DNA of 64,000 nucleotides from Ramlibacter sp. (GTDB lineage: Bacteria; Pseudomonadota; Gammaproteobacteria; Burkholderiales; Burkholderiaceae_C). A model generated the notes under the pieces. The model made no database searches. It saw only the letters and a program-made list of their open reading frames with translations, and was not told where the DNA came from. Location: contig JAQZBU010000027.1 of NCBI GenBank assembly GCA_029237735.1, forward strand, positions 33,344 to 97,343. The letters run 5' to 3'. The position numbers and the translations under genes were made by a program. Positions 44,376-56,504 of the stretch are shown here, piece after piece (position 1 is the first letter of the stretch; the number at the start of each line of letters is the position of its first letter).

Positions 44376-44389
44376 TTGAGCCAGCGCAA
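44376..44389. promoter_or_regulatory. FNR-like box between the CBS and phosphoribosyltransferase genes
   Basis: TTGAGCCAGCGCAA is a weak match, but AAGAAT at 44411-44416 begins 35 bases downstream, as at the stronger sites. In the other direction CATTGT lies one base off that spacing, so it may serve both divergent units. Confidence 0.45.
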
Positions 44390-44447
44390 CATTGCCGCGC
44401 GCGATCGGCGAAGAATGGTGGCGGGACCCTTCCGCAAGGACGATGCC

Positions 44448-45095
44448 ATGATGTTTGCCGACCGTCTCGACGCCGCCACCCGCCTGTCCAAGGCCCTGCA
44501 CGCCTGGCGCGGCCGCAACCCCCTGGTGCTGGCCATCCCGCGTGGGGCCCTGCCGATGGGCAAACTCATCGCGCAGCGGCTGGAGGGCGAACTGGATGTC
44601 GTGCTGGTGCGCAAGCTGAGGGCGCCCGGGTCGCCGGAATACGCGATCGGTTCCATCGACGAAAGCGGCTGGGCCTACATCGCGCCACATGCGCACTCGG
44701 CCGGGGCCGACGATGCCTACATCGACAAAGAGAAACGCTTGCAGCTCGACGTGCTGAAGGACCGGCGGGCGAGGTACACGCCCGGCCGCGGCGCGATCGA
44801 CGCGACGGGTCGCGTGGCCATTGTCGTGGACGACGGTTTGGCCACGGGCTCGACGATGATCGCCGCGTTGCACGCGGTTCGCGCGCGCAACCCCGCCACC
44901 CTGGTGTGCGCCGTCCCGGTCGCCTCGCCCGACAGCCTGGAGCTGGTGCGGCCGCTTGCGGACGAGGTGGTGTGCCTGTATGCCCCCGATGACTTCTATG
45001 CCGTGGGGCAGTTCTACCGCACGTTCGGCCAAGTGGACGACGAGGAAGCAATCGAGCTGCTCGCGGCATCCTCGGCTTCCCGTCCGCCGCCATGA
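44448..45095 (+). CDS. phosphoribosyltransferase domain protein
   Basis: A 215-residue protein. The PRPP-binding loop is VAIVVDDGLATGSTMIAAL, the normal 13-residue type I PRTase signature; VLAIPRGALPMG forms an N-terminal loop. It is the first gene of a three-gene run with overlapping starts: ATGA links it to the CapA-like gene. The substrate base is not predictable. Together with the PRPP synthetase and the phosphorylase it points to nucleotide salvage. Confidence 0.87.
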   Translation: MMFADRLDAATRLSKALHAWRGRNPLVLAIPRGALPMGKLIAQRLEGELDVVLVRKLRAPGSPEYAIGSIDESGWAYIAPHAHSAGADDAYIDKEKRLQLDVLKDRRARYTPGRGAIDATGRVAIVVDDGLATGSTMIAALHAVRARNPATLVCAVPVASPDSLELVRPLADEVVCLYAPDDFYAVGQFYRTFGQVDDEEAIELLAASSASRPPP

Positions 45096-46195
45096 GCTTA
45101 CGGTTGTTCCTCTGTGGCGACGTGATGACGGGCCGGGGGATCGACCAGGTGCTGCCTGTACCGTGCAAGCCGCAGCTCTTCGAGCATTGGGCGCGCTCGG
45201 CCGTCGACTACGTCGAGCTGGCTGAGCGTGCGTCGGGACCCATCGGGCGCGGGCAGGACGCCGCTTACCCCTGGGGTCACGGCCTGGAGGTGCTGCGCGA
45301 GCAACGGCCCGCCGCGCGCATGATCAACCTCGAAACGGCGGTGACCACGAGCGAAGACGCGCAGCCCGGCAAGGGCATCCACTACCGCATGAACCCGGCC
45401 AATGTGGCTTGCCTCACGGGCGCGGGCATCGATTGCTGCGTGCTTGCCAACAACCACGTGCTCGATTGGGGGCAAGCCGGCGTCGACGAGACGCTGGCGA
45501 CGCTGCACGCCGCGGGGCTTCGCACGGCCGGCGCCGGACGCGACCTGACGGAAGCGGCGCAACCGGCGGTGATGGAGATCGACCACGGGCGCCGGGTGCT
45601 GGTGTTCGCCTTCGCAATGCCCGACAGCGGCACGCCCGAAAGCTGGGCAGCGGGCGCGAGCAACGGGGGCGTGAACTTTCTCGACCGGCTCAGCGTTCGC
45701 ACGGCGGATGGCGTGGCTGCGGAGACGGCGCGGCATCGGCGGGCAGGGGACGTGGTAGTTGTCTCGGTGCATTGGGGCGGCAACTGGGGCTTCGCCATTC
45801 CGGCCGAGCAGCGCACGTTTGCGCATCGGCTGATCGATGCCGCAGGAGCGGACATCGTCTGGGGGCATTCCTCACACCACGTCAAGGGCATCGAAGTGCG
45901 TGGCGGCAAGCTCATCCTCTACGGCTGCGGCGATCTCATCAACGACTACGAGGGCATCACGGGCCACGGCGAGTACCGAGGCGACCTGTCACTGATGTAC
46001 TTCCCGGAAATCGATATGGCGACCGGCTCCCTGCGCGCGCTGCGCATGGCGCCGATGCGGATGTGGCGCTTCCGGCTGGAGCGCGCGCCCGCGCAAGACG
46101 TGGACTGGCTGCGCGGCGTGCTGAACCGCGAGGGCCGGGCGCTGCACACGAGCGTCACGCTGGACGAGCAGGGGCTGCTCGCGCTCCATGCCTGA
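45092..46195 (+). CDS. CapA family metallophosphatase-fold protein
   Basis: A 367-residue protein with the CapA/PgsA pattern: LFLCGDVMTGRGID, then NLETAVT, VLANNHVLDWG, and VVVSVHWGGNWG with GHSSHHVKGIE near the end. These motifs hold the dimetal centre of a calcineurin-like fold. Relatives act in poly-gamma-glutamate capsule synthesis, but no pgs genes are near and no signal peptide is seen, so a cytoplasmic phosphoesterase is plausible. Confidence 0.85.
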   Translation: MSLRLFLCGDVMTGRGIDQVLPVPCKPQLFEHWARSAVDYVELAERASGPIGRGQDAAYPWGHGLEVLREQRPAARMINLETAVTTSEDAQPGKGIHYRMNPANVACLTGAGIDCCVLANNHVLDWGQAGVDETLATLHAAGLRTAGAGRDLTEAAQPAVMEIDHGRRVLVFAFAMPDSGTPESWAAGASNGGVNFLDRLSVRTADGVAAETARHRRAGDVVVVSVHWGGNWGFAIPAEQRTFAHRLIDAAGADIVWGHSSHHVKGIEVRGGKLILYGCGDLINDYEGITGHGEYRGDLSLMYFPEIDMATGSLRALRMAPMRMWRFRLERAPAQDVDWLRGVLNREGRALHTSVTLDEQGLLALHA

Positions 46196-47207
46196 ACACT
46201 CCATCTCCATCGCCGCGAAGGTGGCCGCGCTGCGCGAGCCGGGCGCCCATCCGGACTGCCCGCAGCGTGTGGACGTGGTCGAAACCCATATGTCATGGGT
46301 GTTCCTCACCGAGCAATTCGTCTACAAGCTGAAGAAGCCTGCACGCTACGACGGCCTGGATTGCAGCCTGCTCGAGACGCGGCGTTTCTTCTGCCAGGAA
46401 GAAGTGCGGCTGAACCGCCGGCTCGCGCCCACGGTGTACCAGGGCGTCGTGGCCTTGCGCCGGGATGTGCAGGGCCGGTTGCGAATCGGCACCGAAGGCG
46501 AAGTCGTGGACTGGCTGGTCTGGATGCGCCGACTGGCTGCGCACCTGACGCTCGACCGGCTGATCGAGGCAGGAAGCGCGACGCCGGCCCACATGCGGCG
46601 TGTCGCCGAACACATGGCCGCTTTTTATCGCCGCCTTGCTCCGGCCGTCACGGACCCGGGCCCGTTCGCCGCCCGGCTGCGCCGCGACATCGATACGCTC
46701 GAGATGGAGCTGTGCGATCCCGCGTGGGCCCTGCCAGCCGATGAAGTGACGGCCGTGTGCACCCGGCTCAGGGTCGTGCTGTCCGATTGCCGCGAAGTGC
46801 TGGAGGCGCGCGTGCGGGCCGGCCGGGTCGTGGAAGGGCATGGGGACCTGCGGCCCGAGCACGTGTGGCTCGGTGAACCCCCGGCAATCATCGATTGCCT
46901 GGAATTCTCGGCGGAGCTGCGCACCCTCGACACCGCGGACGAACTGGCGTTCCTCGCGCTGGAGTGCGAGCGCCTCGGCGCGCCGCAGCTCGGCCGCGCG
47001 CTGCTCGATGCGTTCGCGGAGTTCACGGGCGATGTGCCAGACCCCGCGCTCGTCGATTTCTACCAGGCCTTCCGCGCCTGCGTACGCGCGAACATCGCCA
47101 TCCGGCACCTGCGGGAAGCGCGTTACCGCGACGATCCGAAGTGGCCGCGGCGCGCCCGCGAGTACCTGGCGCTCGCGCGGCAGAAGGTTTTGTCATCCCG
47201 GACTTGA
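46188..47207 (+). CDS. APH-fold kinase-like protein
   Basis: A 339-residue protein of the aminoglycoside-phosphotransferase-like fold. ETHMSWVFLTEQFVYKLKKP resembles a nucleotide-binding N lobe; GHGDLRPEHVW is the catalytic loop and IIDCLEF the metal site. It overlaps the CapA-like gene by eight bases. Its last residues (VLSSRT) and stop codon come from a REP-like element. A paralogue with an extra kinase domain lies 6 kb downstream on the other strand. Confidence 0.82.
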   Translation: MPEHSISIAAKVAALREPGAHPDCPQRVDVVETHMSWVFLTEQFVYKLKKPARYDGLDCSLLETRRFFCQEEVRLNRRLAPTVYQGVVALRRDVQGRLRIGTEGEVVDWLVWMRRLAAHLTLDRLIEAGSATPAHMRRVAEHMAAFYRRLAPAVTDPGPFAARLRRDIDTLEMELCDPAWALPADEVTAVCTRLRVVLSDCREVLEARVRAGRVVEGHGDLRPEHVWLGEPPAIIDCLEFSAELRTLDTADELAFLALECERLGAPQLGRALLDAFAEFTGDVPDPALVDFYQAFRACVRANIAIRHLREARYRDDPKWPRRAREYLALARQKVLSSRT

Positions 47208-47242
47208 TCCGGGATCCACGGCGGCGCGCCAATTTGGCGCGC
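47190..47242. repeat. REP-like element, second copy, supplying a stop codon
   Basis: TTGTCATCCCGG-ACTTGAT-CCGGGAT forms one hairpin (47195-47201/47209-47215) and GCGCGCCA-ATT-TGGCGCGC a second (47224-47231/47235-47242). It resembles the element at 15.3 kb. It lies between two convergent genes, and the first gene ends inside it. Confidence 0.7.
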
Positions 47243-47248
47243 AAACTC

Positions 47249-48229
47249 CTAGCCAAGCAGCTCCACGATCGATCCACCTTCATGGATCCGCCGGATGGTC
47301 TCGGCAAACAGCGGCGCGGTCGACAGCACGGTGAGCTTGGACCGCGCCTTGCCTTCGCCCAGGCGGAAGGGCGGGACCGTATCGGTTACGACAAGCCCGT
47401 CCAGCGCATCGTCGGCCAGCAGCTGCGCGGCGTCGCCGACGAAGAGGCCATGCGATGCCGCCGCGTACACGGACGTGGCGCCCAGCGAGCGGCAGGCCTT
47501 CACCGTCCGGGCGATTGTCGAGCCGGTGCTGATCAGGTCGTCCAGGATGATGGCGCAACGCCCCTGCACGTCGCCGACGATCAGCTCGCCGCTCAGTACA
47601 TTGCCGCTGCGATGTTTCTCTGCGAAGGCTGCGGCGACGGGGCGGCCCAGCGCCGCGGACAGGCGCTGGCGGAACCGCTCGGCGCGCTTGATACCTCCGG
47701 CATCCGGTGACACGACCACCACCTCGCGGCCACCCAGCAGCGGCACGAAATGGCGGGCGAACAACCCGTCTGCGCGCAGGTGATCGGTGGCGCAGCGGTA
47801 GGCATTCTGGAACGCGGCAAGATTGTGCACGTCGAGAGTGACGACGCGGTCCGTGCCGGCCGCTTCGAACATCCGCGCCACGTAACGCGTGGTGACGGGG
47901 TCGCGCGGCTGGGACTTCTGGTCCTTGCGGGCGTAGGCGAGATACGGAACGACGGCCGTCACGCTGGCGGCAGACGCGTCCTTGAGCGCGCCGATGAAGA
48001 ACAGCAGCCTGCACAGCTTGTCGTTGGCGCTCTGCGTGGCGTCCGAATGCAGCGAGTGCACCACGAAGACGTCGCGGCCCCTGACGTTCGCCAGCGGCCG
48101 CGACTTGTGCTCGCCGTCGTCGAAACCGTGCTCCTCGTGTGGGCTGAGCTGCAGGCCGAGGTGCAGCGCCATCTGCTCACCGAACTCGCGTGAGGCATCG
48201 ATCGCGAAGAGAACTGGTTCCTGTGTCAT
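47249..48229 (-). CDS. prs: ribose-phosphate pyrophosphokinase-like protein
   Basis: A 326-residue PRPP synthetase homologue. [21 protein letters not shown] gives the ATP-binding flexible loop, [15 protein letters not shown] and the PRPP loop [11 protein letters not shown] follow. The canonical Prs loop is D-D-M/I-I-D-T-G-G-T; the S and the S in STGST are departures, so substrate use may differ. The housekeeping prs usually sits with ispE/rplY; none is here. No ribosome site precedes the ATG, and the FNR-type promoter would start at it. Confidence 0.87.
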   Translation of the reverse strand: MTQEPVLFAIDASREFGEQMALHLGLQLSPHEEHGFDDGEHKSRPLANVRGRDVFVVHSLHSDATQSANDKLCRLLFFIGALKDASAASVTAVVPYLAYARKDQKSQPRDPVTTRYVARMFEAAGTDRVVTLDVHNLAAFQNAYRCATDHLRADGLFARHFVPLLGGREVVVVSPDAGGIKRAERFRQRLSAALGRPVAAAFAEKHRSGNVLSGELIVGDVQGRCAIILDDLISTGSTIARTVKACRSLGATSVYAAASHGLFVGDAAQLLADDALDGLVVTDTVPPFRLGEGKARSKLTVLSTAPLFAETIRRIHEGGSIVELLG

Positions 48230-48260
48230 CGCAAGAGTGTAAGCGCGGGCTGTTTGTGCA

Positions 48261-48274
48261 TTGAGATATCGCAA
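48261..48274 (-). promoter_or_regulatory. FNR-like box for the prs-like gene
   Basis: Read towards the gene the site is TTGCGATATCTCAA. TACACT (48241-48236) is a good -10 but starts 33 rather than 35 bases from the first base. The start of transcription would fall on the ATG. Confidence 0.5.
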
Positions 48275-48298
48275 CACCAGGGGCTGCCTGCCGGCAAC

Positions 48299-48312
48299 TT
48301 GCCGCAGGTCAA
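48299..48312 (+). promoter_or_regulatory. FNR-like box for the groEL gene
   Basis: TTGCCGCAGGTCAA keeps the outer TTG and TCAA. TAGTGT at 48336-48341 begins 37 bases from the first base, giving a leader of about 27 bases before the groEL ATG. Confidence 0.5.
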
Positions 48313-48338
48313 AGATGACGTAGGGGATGGCGGCCTAG

Positions 48339-50006
<1,668 letters not shown>

Positions 50007-50008
50007 CC

Positions 50009-50917
50009 ATGCTCCGTAATTCATCCGCCCTGTACCGCTGTCTGCGCGCAGTGCTCGCGGCATTGCTGGCCTGCGCGGCCGCTTCCGCCCTGGCCGGCAC
50101 CCAGGCACAGGGCGCGGCTGCACTGCGCGATCGGTTCGCGGCGACGCAGCCATTGCTGGCCGACAGCCCGTTCGGCGGGCCGCTGGTCCTGGAATCGACC
50201 GAGGCTCCGCGCCTGCTGCAGGGCGACGTGTATGCGCTGGTGGAGCATCCTTTTGCGGCGGTGAGCGCCTCGCTCGGCAATCCCGAGCGCTGGTGCGACG
50301 TGATGATCCTGCACCTCAACACCAAGCACTGCCGGCGCGGTCTGGAGAAGGGGGTGCCTCAGATCGAGTTGCGGGTGGGCAAGAAGCACGACCAGCCGAT
50401 CGCGGCCGCGTCGCTGGTCGCCTTCGCCTTCCGGCCCGTCAGCGTCACGCCCGATTACCTCGCGGTCGAGCTTCAGGCGCCGCAAGGTCCCTTCGACACC
50501 CACGATTACCGCATCCTGTTGGAGGCCATCCCGGCCGAAGGCGGGCGCTCGTTCATCCATATGGGGTACTCTTTCGGCTATGGAGCGATCAGCCGCATGG
50601 CGATGCAGGTGTATCTTGGGACGATCGCGCGCGACAAGGTGGGCTTCACCACGACGGCCCGCACGCAGCCCGGGGAGCCGCCCGCGTACATCGGCGGGAT
50701 CCGGGGGCTGGTGGAGCGAAACACGATGCGCTACTACCTGGCGATCGATGCCTACCTGGGCGCGGCCTCGGCGCCACCTGCCCAACAGCTGGAAAAAAGA
50801 CTGCGGGCCTGGTTCGATGCCACCGAACGGTATGCACGGCAGCTCCGTGAGATCAGCCGCGACGAGTACATGGCGATGAAACGGCGCGAGACCCAGCGCC
50901 AGCAGCAGGAGCAATAG
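50009..50917 (+). CDS. exported hypothetical protein downstream of groEL
   Basis: A 302-residue protein with a signal peptide (about 8-29) and no recognised domain. Segments such as RWCDVMILHLNTKHCRR, YRILLEAIPAEGGRSFIHMGYSFGYG and RNTMRYYLAIDAYL look like a folded beta-rich domain. The two cysteines in the first segment could form a disulphide. It starts three bases after the groEL stop, so the two genes are co-expressed. Function unknown. Confidence 0.7.
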   Translation: MLRNSSALYRCLRAVLAALLACAAASALAGTQAQGAAALRDRFAATQPLLADSPFGGPLVLESTEAPRLLQGDVYALVEHPFAAVSASLGNPERWCDVMILHLNTKHCRRGLEKGVPQIELRVGKKHDQPIAAASLVAFAFRPVSVTPDYLAVELQAPQGPFDTHDYRILLEAIPAEGGRSFIHMGYSFGYGAISRMAMQVYLGTIARDKVGFTTTARTQPGEPPAYIGGIRGLVERNTMRYYLAIDAYLGAASAPPAQQLEKRLRAWFDATERYARQLREISRDEYMAMKRRETQRQQQEQ

Positions 50918-50933
50918 GCTGGACTTCCAACCG

Positions 50934-50947
50934 TTGATGCACATCAA
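50934..50947 (+). promoter_or_regulatory. perfect FNR box with class II promoter
   Basis: TTGATGCACATCAA matches TTGAT-N4-ATCAA exactly. AATACT at 50969-50974 begins 35 bases from its first base. It controls the small Lys/Ala-rich secreted protein that follows. Confidence 0.85.
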
Positions 50948-51040
50948 TGTGCGGGCACGATCGCGTGAAATACTGAATCAAGGATATGAACAACGACAGT
51001 ATCCCACCGCGAGATAACCAACTTTCCATGGAGTGTTGCT

Positions 51041-51373
51041 ATGAAAAAGACCCTGTTGACCATGAGTATCGTGCTGGCCCAGATGCTGGCAGTTAGCGCG
51101 TTCGCGCAAACCAAGGGTGAGGCCGATCCGGCACAGTCGAAGGCTATCCCGTCGGCACCCGCGACCGCGGCCGAGAAGGCCCAAGCCAAGGCGACCCGCA
51201 AGGCCGAAGGCGCCAAGGCCGCCAAGGCCGACATGCCCGCCGGCCCCGGACCCGAGCCCAAGGGCGTAGCCAAGGTAGCAACCAAGGAAGAAAAGGCAGC
51301 CGCGAAGGCCAAGCGCAAGGCCGCGGCCAAGGAAGCCGTGAAGAAGGGCCAGACGACTTCCGGCGAGAAGTAA
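51041..51373 (+). CDS. small secreted Lys/Ala-rich protein
   Basis: A 110-residue protein with a signal peptide (1-22, ending AFAQ) followed by a highly charged Ala/Lys/Glu-rich chain (KAQAKATRKAEGAKAAK, KEEKAAAKAKRKAAAKEA). It is predicted to be helical or disordered and strongly basic; it could bind nucleic acid or anionic lipid in the periplasm. It has its own perfect FNR box and terminator, so it is a monocistronic, oxygen-responsive unit. Confidence 0.72.
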   Translation: MKKTLLTMSIVLAQMLAVSAFAQTKGEADPAQSKAIPSAPATAAEKAQAKATRKAEGAKAAKADMPAGPGPEPKGVAKVATKEEKAAAKAKRKAAAKEAVKKGQTTSGEK

Positions 51374-51392
51374 TCACAGCCTGAGTCCGATT

Positions 51393-51418
51393 ACGGGTTC
51401 TTCGGGACCCGTTTTTTA
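51393..51418 (+). terminator. Rho-independent terminator with UUCG tetraloop
   Basis: ACGGGTTC-TTCG-GGACCCGT: the stem closes with C(UUCG)G, an especially stable tetraloop, and a T-tract follows. Confidence 0.92.
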
Positions 51419-51435
51419 TTGTGAAGGAGAGCAGC

Positions 51436-51957
51436 ATGCGAGCCCGACAATTGTTTTCAATGGCACTGACTGTCGGCGTCGCCGTGCTGGGCACAGGGAG
51501 CGCGGGCAACGCGCAAAGCCAAGTGGCCGCCCCAGGCGCAGCCGCGAGTGCCGCGCAGGCTCGCCCCGCCGGCAAGGCGACAACGCAGGCCGCGGACGCC
51601 GCGGCCCGGACGGCATCGGCGGCCGAAGCCGCGCTGCGCCACGCGGAGGCGGTCGCGCAGGACAGTTCCGCGTCCGCTGCCGACGCCATCCGGCGCCTGG
51701 CGCGCAAGGCTGCCGAGGCGGCGCGCAATGCCCAGCGCAAGTTCCGCGAGTCTGGCACTGTCGTGCAGGAAGCGGGCCGAAAGGCCGTCGTGGCCACCGA
51801 GGAAGCGCTGGAGAAGGCCGATCACGCCGCGCGTCAGGCCGCGAGAGCCGGCAAGGAAGACGCGGCCAAGGCCGCCGAGGCCGCGCGTGAGGCCCTGCAG
51901 CGCGCGAAGCAGGCCGCGGCGGATGCGGCGCAGGCCGCCAGGGAAGCGGCGAAGTAA
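51436..51957 (+). CDS. secreted Ala-rich coiled-coil protein
   Basis: A 173-residue protein with a signal peptide (1-27) and a mature part that is almost wholly Ala/Glu/Arg/Lys heptads (AADAAARTASAAEAALRHAEAVAQ, AARAGKEDAAKAAEAAREALQRA). Such chains form long coiled coils or TolA-like spacers. AAGGAG lies before the ATG. It resembles the preceding secreted protein in composition and may be related functionally. Confidence 0.72.
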   Translation: MRARQLFSMALTVGVAVLGTGSAGNAQSQVAAPGAAASAAQARPAGKATTQAADAAARTASAAEAALRHAEAVAQDSSASAADAIRRLARKAAEAARNAQRKFRESGTVVQEAGRKAVVATEEALEKADHAARQAARAGKEDAAKAAEAAREALQRAKQAAADAAQAAREAAK

Positions 51958-51977
51958 ACCGCGCGGCCGAGCCGACC

Positions 51978-53435
51978 TTAGAGCGCGGGCTGCGGCGCCG
52001 CGTCCCGCTCGCATTCGTCTGCGCCCAGCGGCTCGACCGACGTGCGAAGGTGGTCGAGCACAGCGGCATCGGCTTCGGACGCGTCGTCCCGGCGCGCCAT
52101 CAGGCGCGCGCGCAGCACTTCCGGCGGTGCTTCGCAAGCCAGGATCGAGAAGGGCACCTTGAGTTCACGCGCCAGTTCGCGCGCCGCGTCGCGCTCCGAA
52201 CGGCGCAGGAACGCGGCATCGAGCACGACGGGGTAGCCGGCCTGGAGCGTGCCGCGCGCCAATTCGAACAGGCGGTCATACGCGCGCGCCGTGGCATCCT
52301 CCGTGTAGAGGTCCAGGCCCTTGGCGCGCGAGTCCTCGAGCATGTCCAGCCCGAACAGGCGCTTGCGCTCGACGTCCGAGCGGATGCGGATGGCGCCCTC
52401 GCGCTCCAGCAGGCGTTGTGATTCAAACGTCTTGCCCGAGCCGGGCAGGCCGTGGGTGATCACCAGCCGGCGCTGCGGCGCCTTGGTCCAGGCAATGGCC
52501 GTTTCGATGTATCGCCGCGCGCAGACGCCGCTGTTGCCGCCCCGCAGGTGCGCCACCTGCGCCCGCACCAGCGCGCGGTACACGACCGAGAAGCGAAGCA
52601 TGGGCAGCCCGGCGTGGTCACCAGTGCGGTCCAGCCAGGCGTTCAGGAGACGGAACGCGAAATCCGAGCGGCCGCGCGCGCTGAAGTCCATCACCGGAAA
52701 CGCTATGTCGTCGATGACATCGATCCAGCGCAACGATGGGTCGAACTCGATGCAATCAAAGGCTGCTACTCCGGTGGGTAGCGCGATCACGTTATCCAGG
52801 TGCAGGTCGCCGTGGCACTGGCGCACGAAGCCGCCGTCCAGCCGCCGCGCCCACGCGGGCGCGAGCACCGAGGCCTTGGCCTCCAGCCATGTCTTGAGTG
52901 CGACCTGCTCGTCGGGCCGGGCCAACGGCGCGGCGCCATCGAGCGCCGCCAGCGCGACGGCGCGTCGGCGTTTGCAGTTGGCGAAGCCATTGGCCGTCGG
53001 GTTGGCGCGTGCATGGAAATCGGCAAGCAGCGCGGCCAGCGCATCCACGTCCGAGCTGTGCAGCCGGCCCGCTGCCAGTTTCTCGCTGAACAAGGCTCCG
53101 CGCGGGAACCTCCGCATGCGAACGGCGTAATCCAGGAGGGTGCCGGGACCGTCGATCTGCGGGCCTCCCGGCGAATCGGCGATGTGGGCCACGCCGAGGT
53201 AAAGGCCCGGCGCCAGGCGCCGGTTCAATCTCACTTCCTCCTCGCAGAAATGCCTGCGAGCTTCCAGCGTGGCGTAGTCGACGAACGGCAGCTTCACCGG
53301 TTTCTTGACCTTGTAGGCCAGGTCGGCGGTGAGCAATACCCAGGAGATGTGCGTTTCGATGAGCTCGGCGTTCAGCGAGCGAGCCAGGCCCATGACGAGG
53401 GCCCGTGACGTGTTGAGGGAATCGGCAGTGTGCAT
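51978..53435 (-). CDS. bifunctional APH-fold/P-loop kinase protein
   Basis: A 485-residue protein: an N-terminal APH-like part (about 1-320) with ETHISWVLLTADLAYKVKKP, CHGDLHLDNVIAL and FDCIEFDPSL, fused to a P-loop kinase domain (about 330-485) with GLPGSGKT (Walker A) and a VVLDAAFLRRSERD segment. It is closely related to the APH-fold protein at 46.2-47.2 kb. Both halves look intact. The substrate is unknown. Confidence 0.88.
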   Translation of the reverse strand: MHTADSLNTSRALVMGLARSLNAELIETHISWVLLTADLAYKVKKPVKLPFVDYATLEARRHFCEEEVRLNRRLAPGLYLGVAHIADSPGGPQIDGPGTLLDYAVRMRRFPRGALFSEKLAAGRLHSSDVDALAALLADFHARANPTANGFANCKRRRAVALAALDGAAPLARPDEQVALKTWLEAKASVLAPAWARRLDGGFVRQCHGDLHLDNVIALPTGVAAFDCIEFDPSLRWIDVIDDIAFPVMDFSARGRSDFAFRLLNAWLDRTGDHAGLPMLRFSVVYRALVRAQVAHLRGGNSGVCARRYIETAIAWTKAPQRRLVITHGLPGSGKTFESQRLLEREGAIRIRSDVERKRLFGLDMLEDSRAKGLDLYTEDATARAYDRLFELARGTLQAGYPVVLDAAFLRRSERDAARELARELKVPFSILACEAPPEVLRARLMARRDDASEADAAVLDHLRTSVEPLGADECERDAAPQPAL

Positions 53436-53469
53436 GTCGGCAGGTTATTTCAGGCCATGCGCTGCGCGA

Positions 53470-53483
53470 TTGATGCGGGTCAA
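53470..53483. promoter_or_regulatory. FNR-type box upstream of the stress-protein gene
   Basis: TTGATGCGGGTCAA lies 36 bases upstream of a second site. It could also serve the divergent APH/P-loop kinase gene, whose start is 35 bases away. Confidence 0.65.
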
Positions 53484-53505
53484 GGCGCCCTTAGGCGCCT
53501 GCGGT

Positions 53506-53519
53506 TTGATACCGCGCAA
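53506..53519 (+). promoter_or_regulatory. FNR-like box with TATATT -10 for the universal stress protein
   Basis: TTGATACCGCGCAA has a perfect left half. TATATT at 53541-53546 begins exactly 35 bases from its first base and is close to the sigma-70 consensus. Confidence 0.7.
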
Positions 53520-53607
53520 CATTCCGCAGGCGGCGCTACCTATATTGAATTGAGACTGGCGGTAAAACGCGTCCGTTCCGGGGCGGCCGGCAGCCGAAGG
53601 AGCCCTT

Positions 53608-54069
53608 ATGTACAAGCGAATCCTGGTTCCCCTGGACGGCAGCGCCACGGCCGAGCGCGGCCTGCGCGAAGCCATGGCTCTGTGCGCGGGGCAGCAGACC
53701 AAGTTGCTGCTGCTGCACGTGGTTGACGACTATCCGTTGCTGATCGAAACATCATCGATGACCGGTTACGACGAGATGATGAAAACTTTGCGCCAGTACG
53801 GGCTCGAAGTGCTGGCCAAGGCCCGCAAGACCTGCGAGGAGGCGTCCGTCCATTGCGAAACGCTGCTGCACGAAGTGATGGGCGAGCGCGTGTCCGACGT
53901 CATCGTCGGACAGGCAGGCCAGCACGCCTGCGACCTGATTGTCATGGGTACGCATGGCCGCCGCGGCCTGCAGCGCCTGACACTCGGCAGCCAGGCCGAG
54001 GCTGTCGCGCGGGCGAGCGCGGTACCGGTCATGCTGGTGCGGCTCGAGCCGGCGGCGGCGACCGGCTGA
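53608..54069 (+). CDS. universal stress protein (UspA family)
   Basis: A 153-residue single Usp domain. The start YKRILVPLDGS and the ATP-binding G-x2-G-x9-G-S signature (GTHGRRGLQRLTLGS) mark the ATP-binding subclass. AAGGAG precedes the ATG. It is followed 18 bases later by lon, and the pair shares the tandem FNR-type promoter. Confidence 0.93.
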   Translation: MYKRILVPLDGSATAERGLREAMALCAGQQTKLLLLHVVDDYPLLIETSSMTGYDEMMKTLRQYGLEVLAKARKTCEEASVHCETLLHEVMGERVSDVIVGQAGQHACDLIVMGTHGRRGLQRLTLGSQAEAVARASAVPVMLVRLEPAAATG

Positions 54070-54087
54070 GCCGTTGAGGCGATCGAC

Positions 54088-56472
<2,385 letters not shown>

Positions 56473-56504
56473 TCGTTGCTGGTGTGGCCTGTACGCTTCG
56501 CTTC

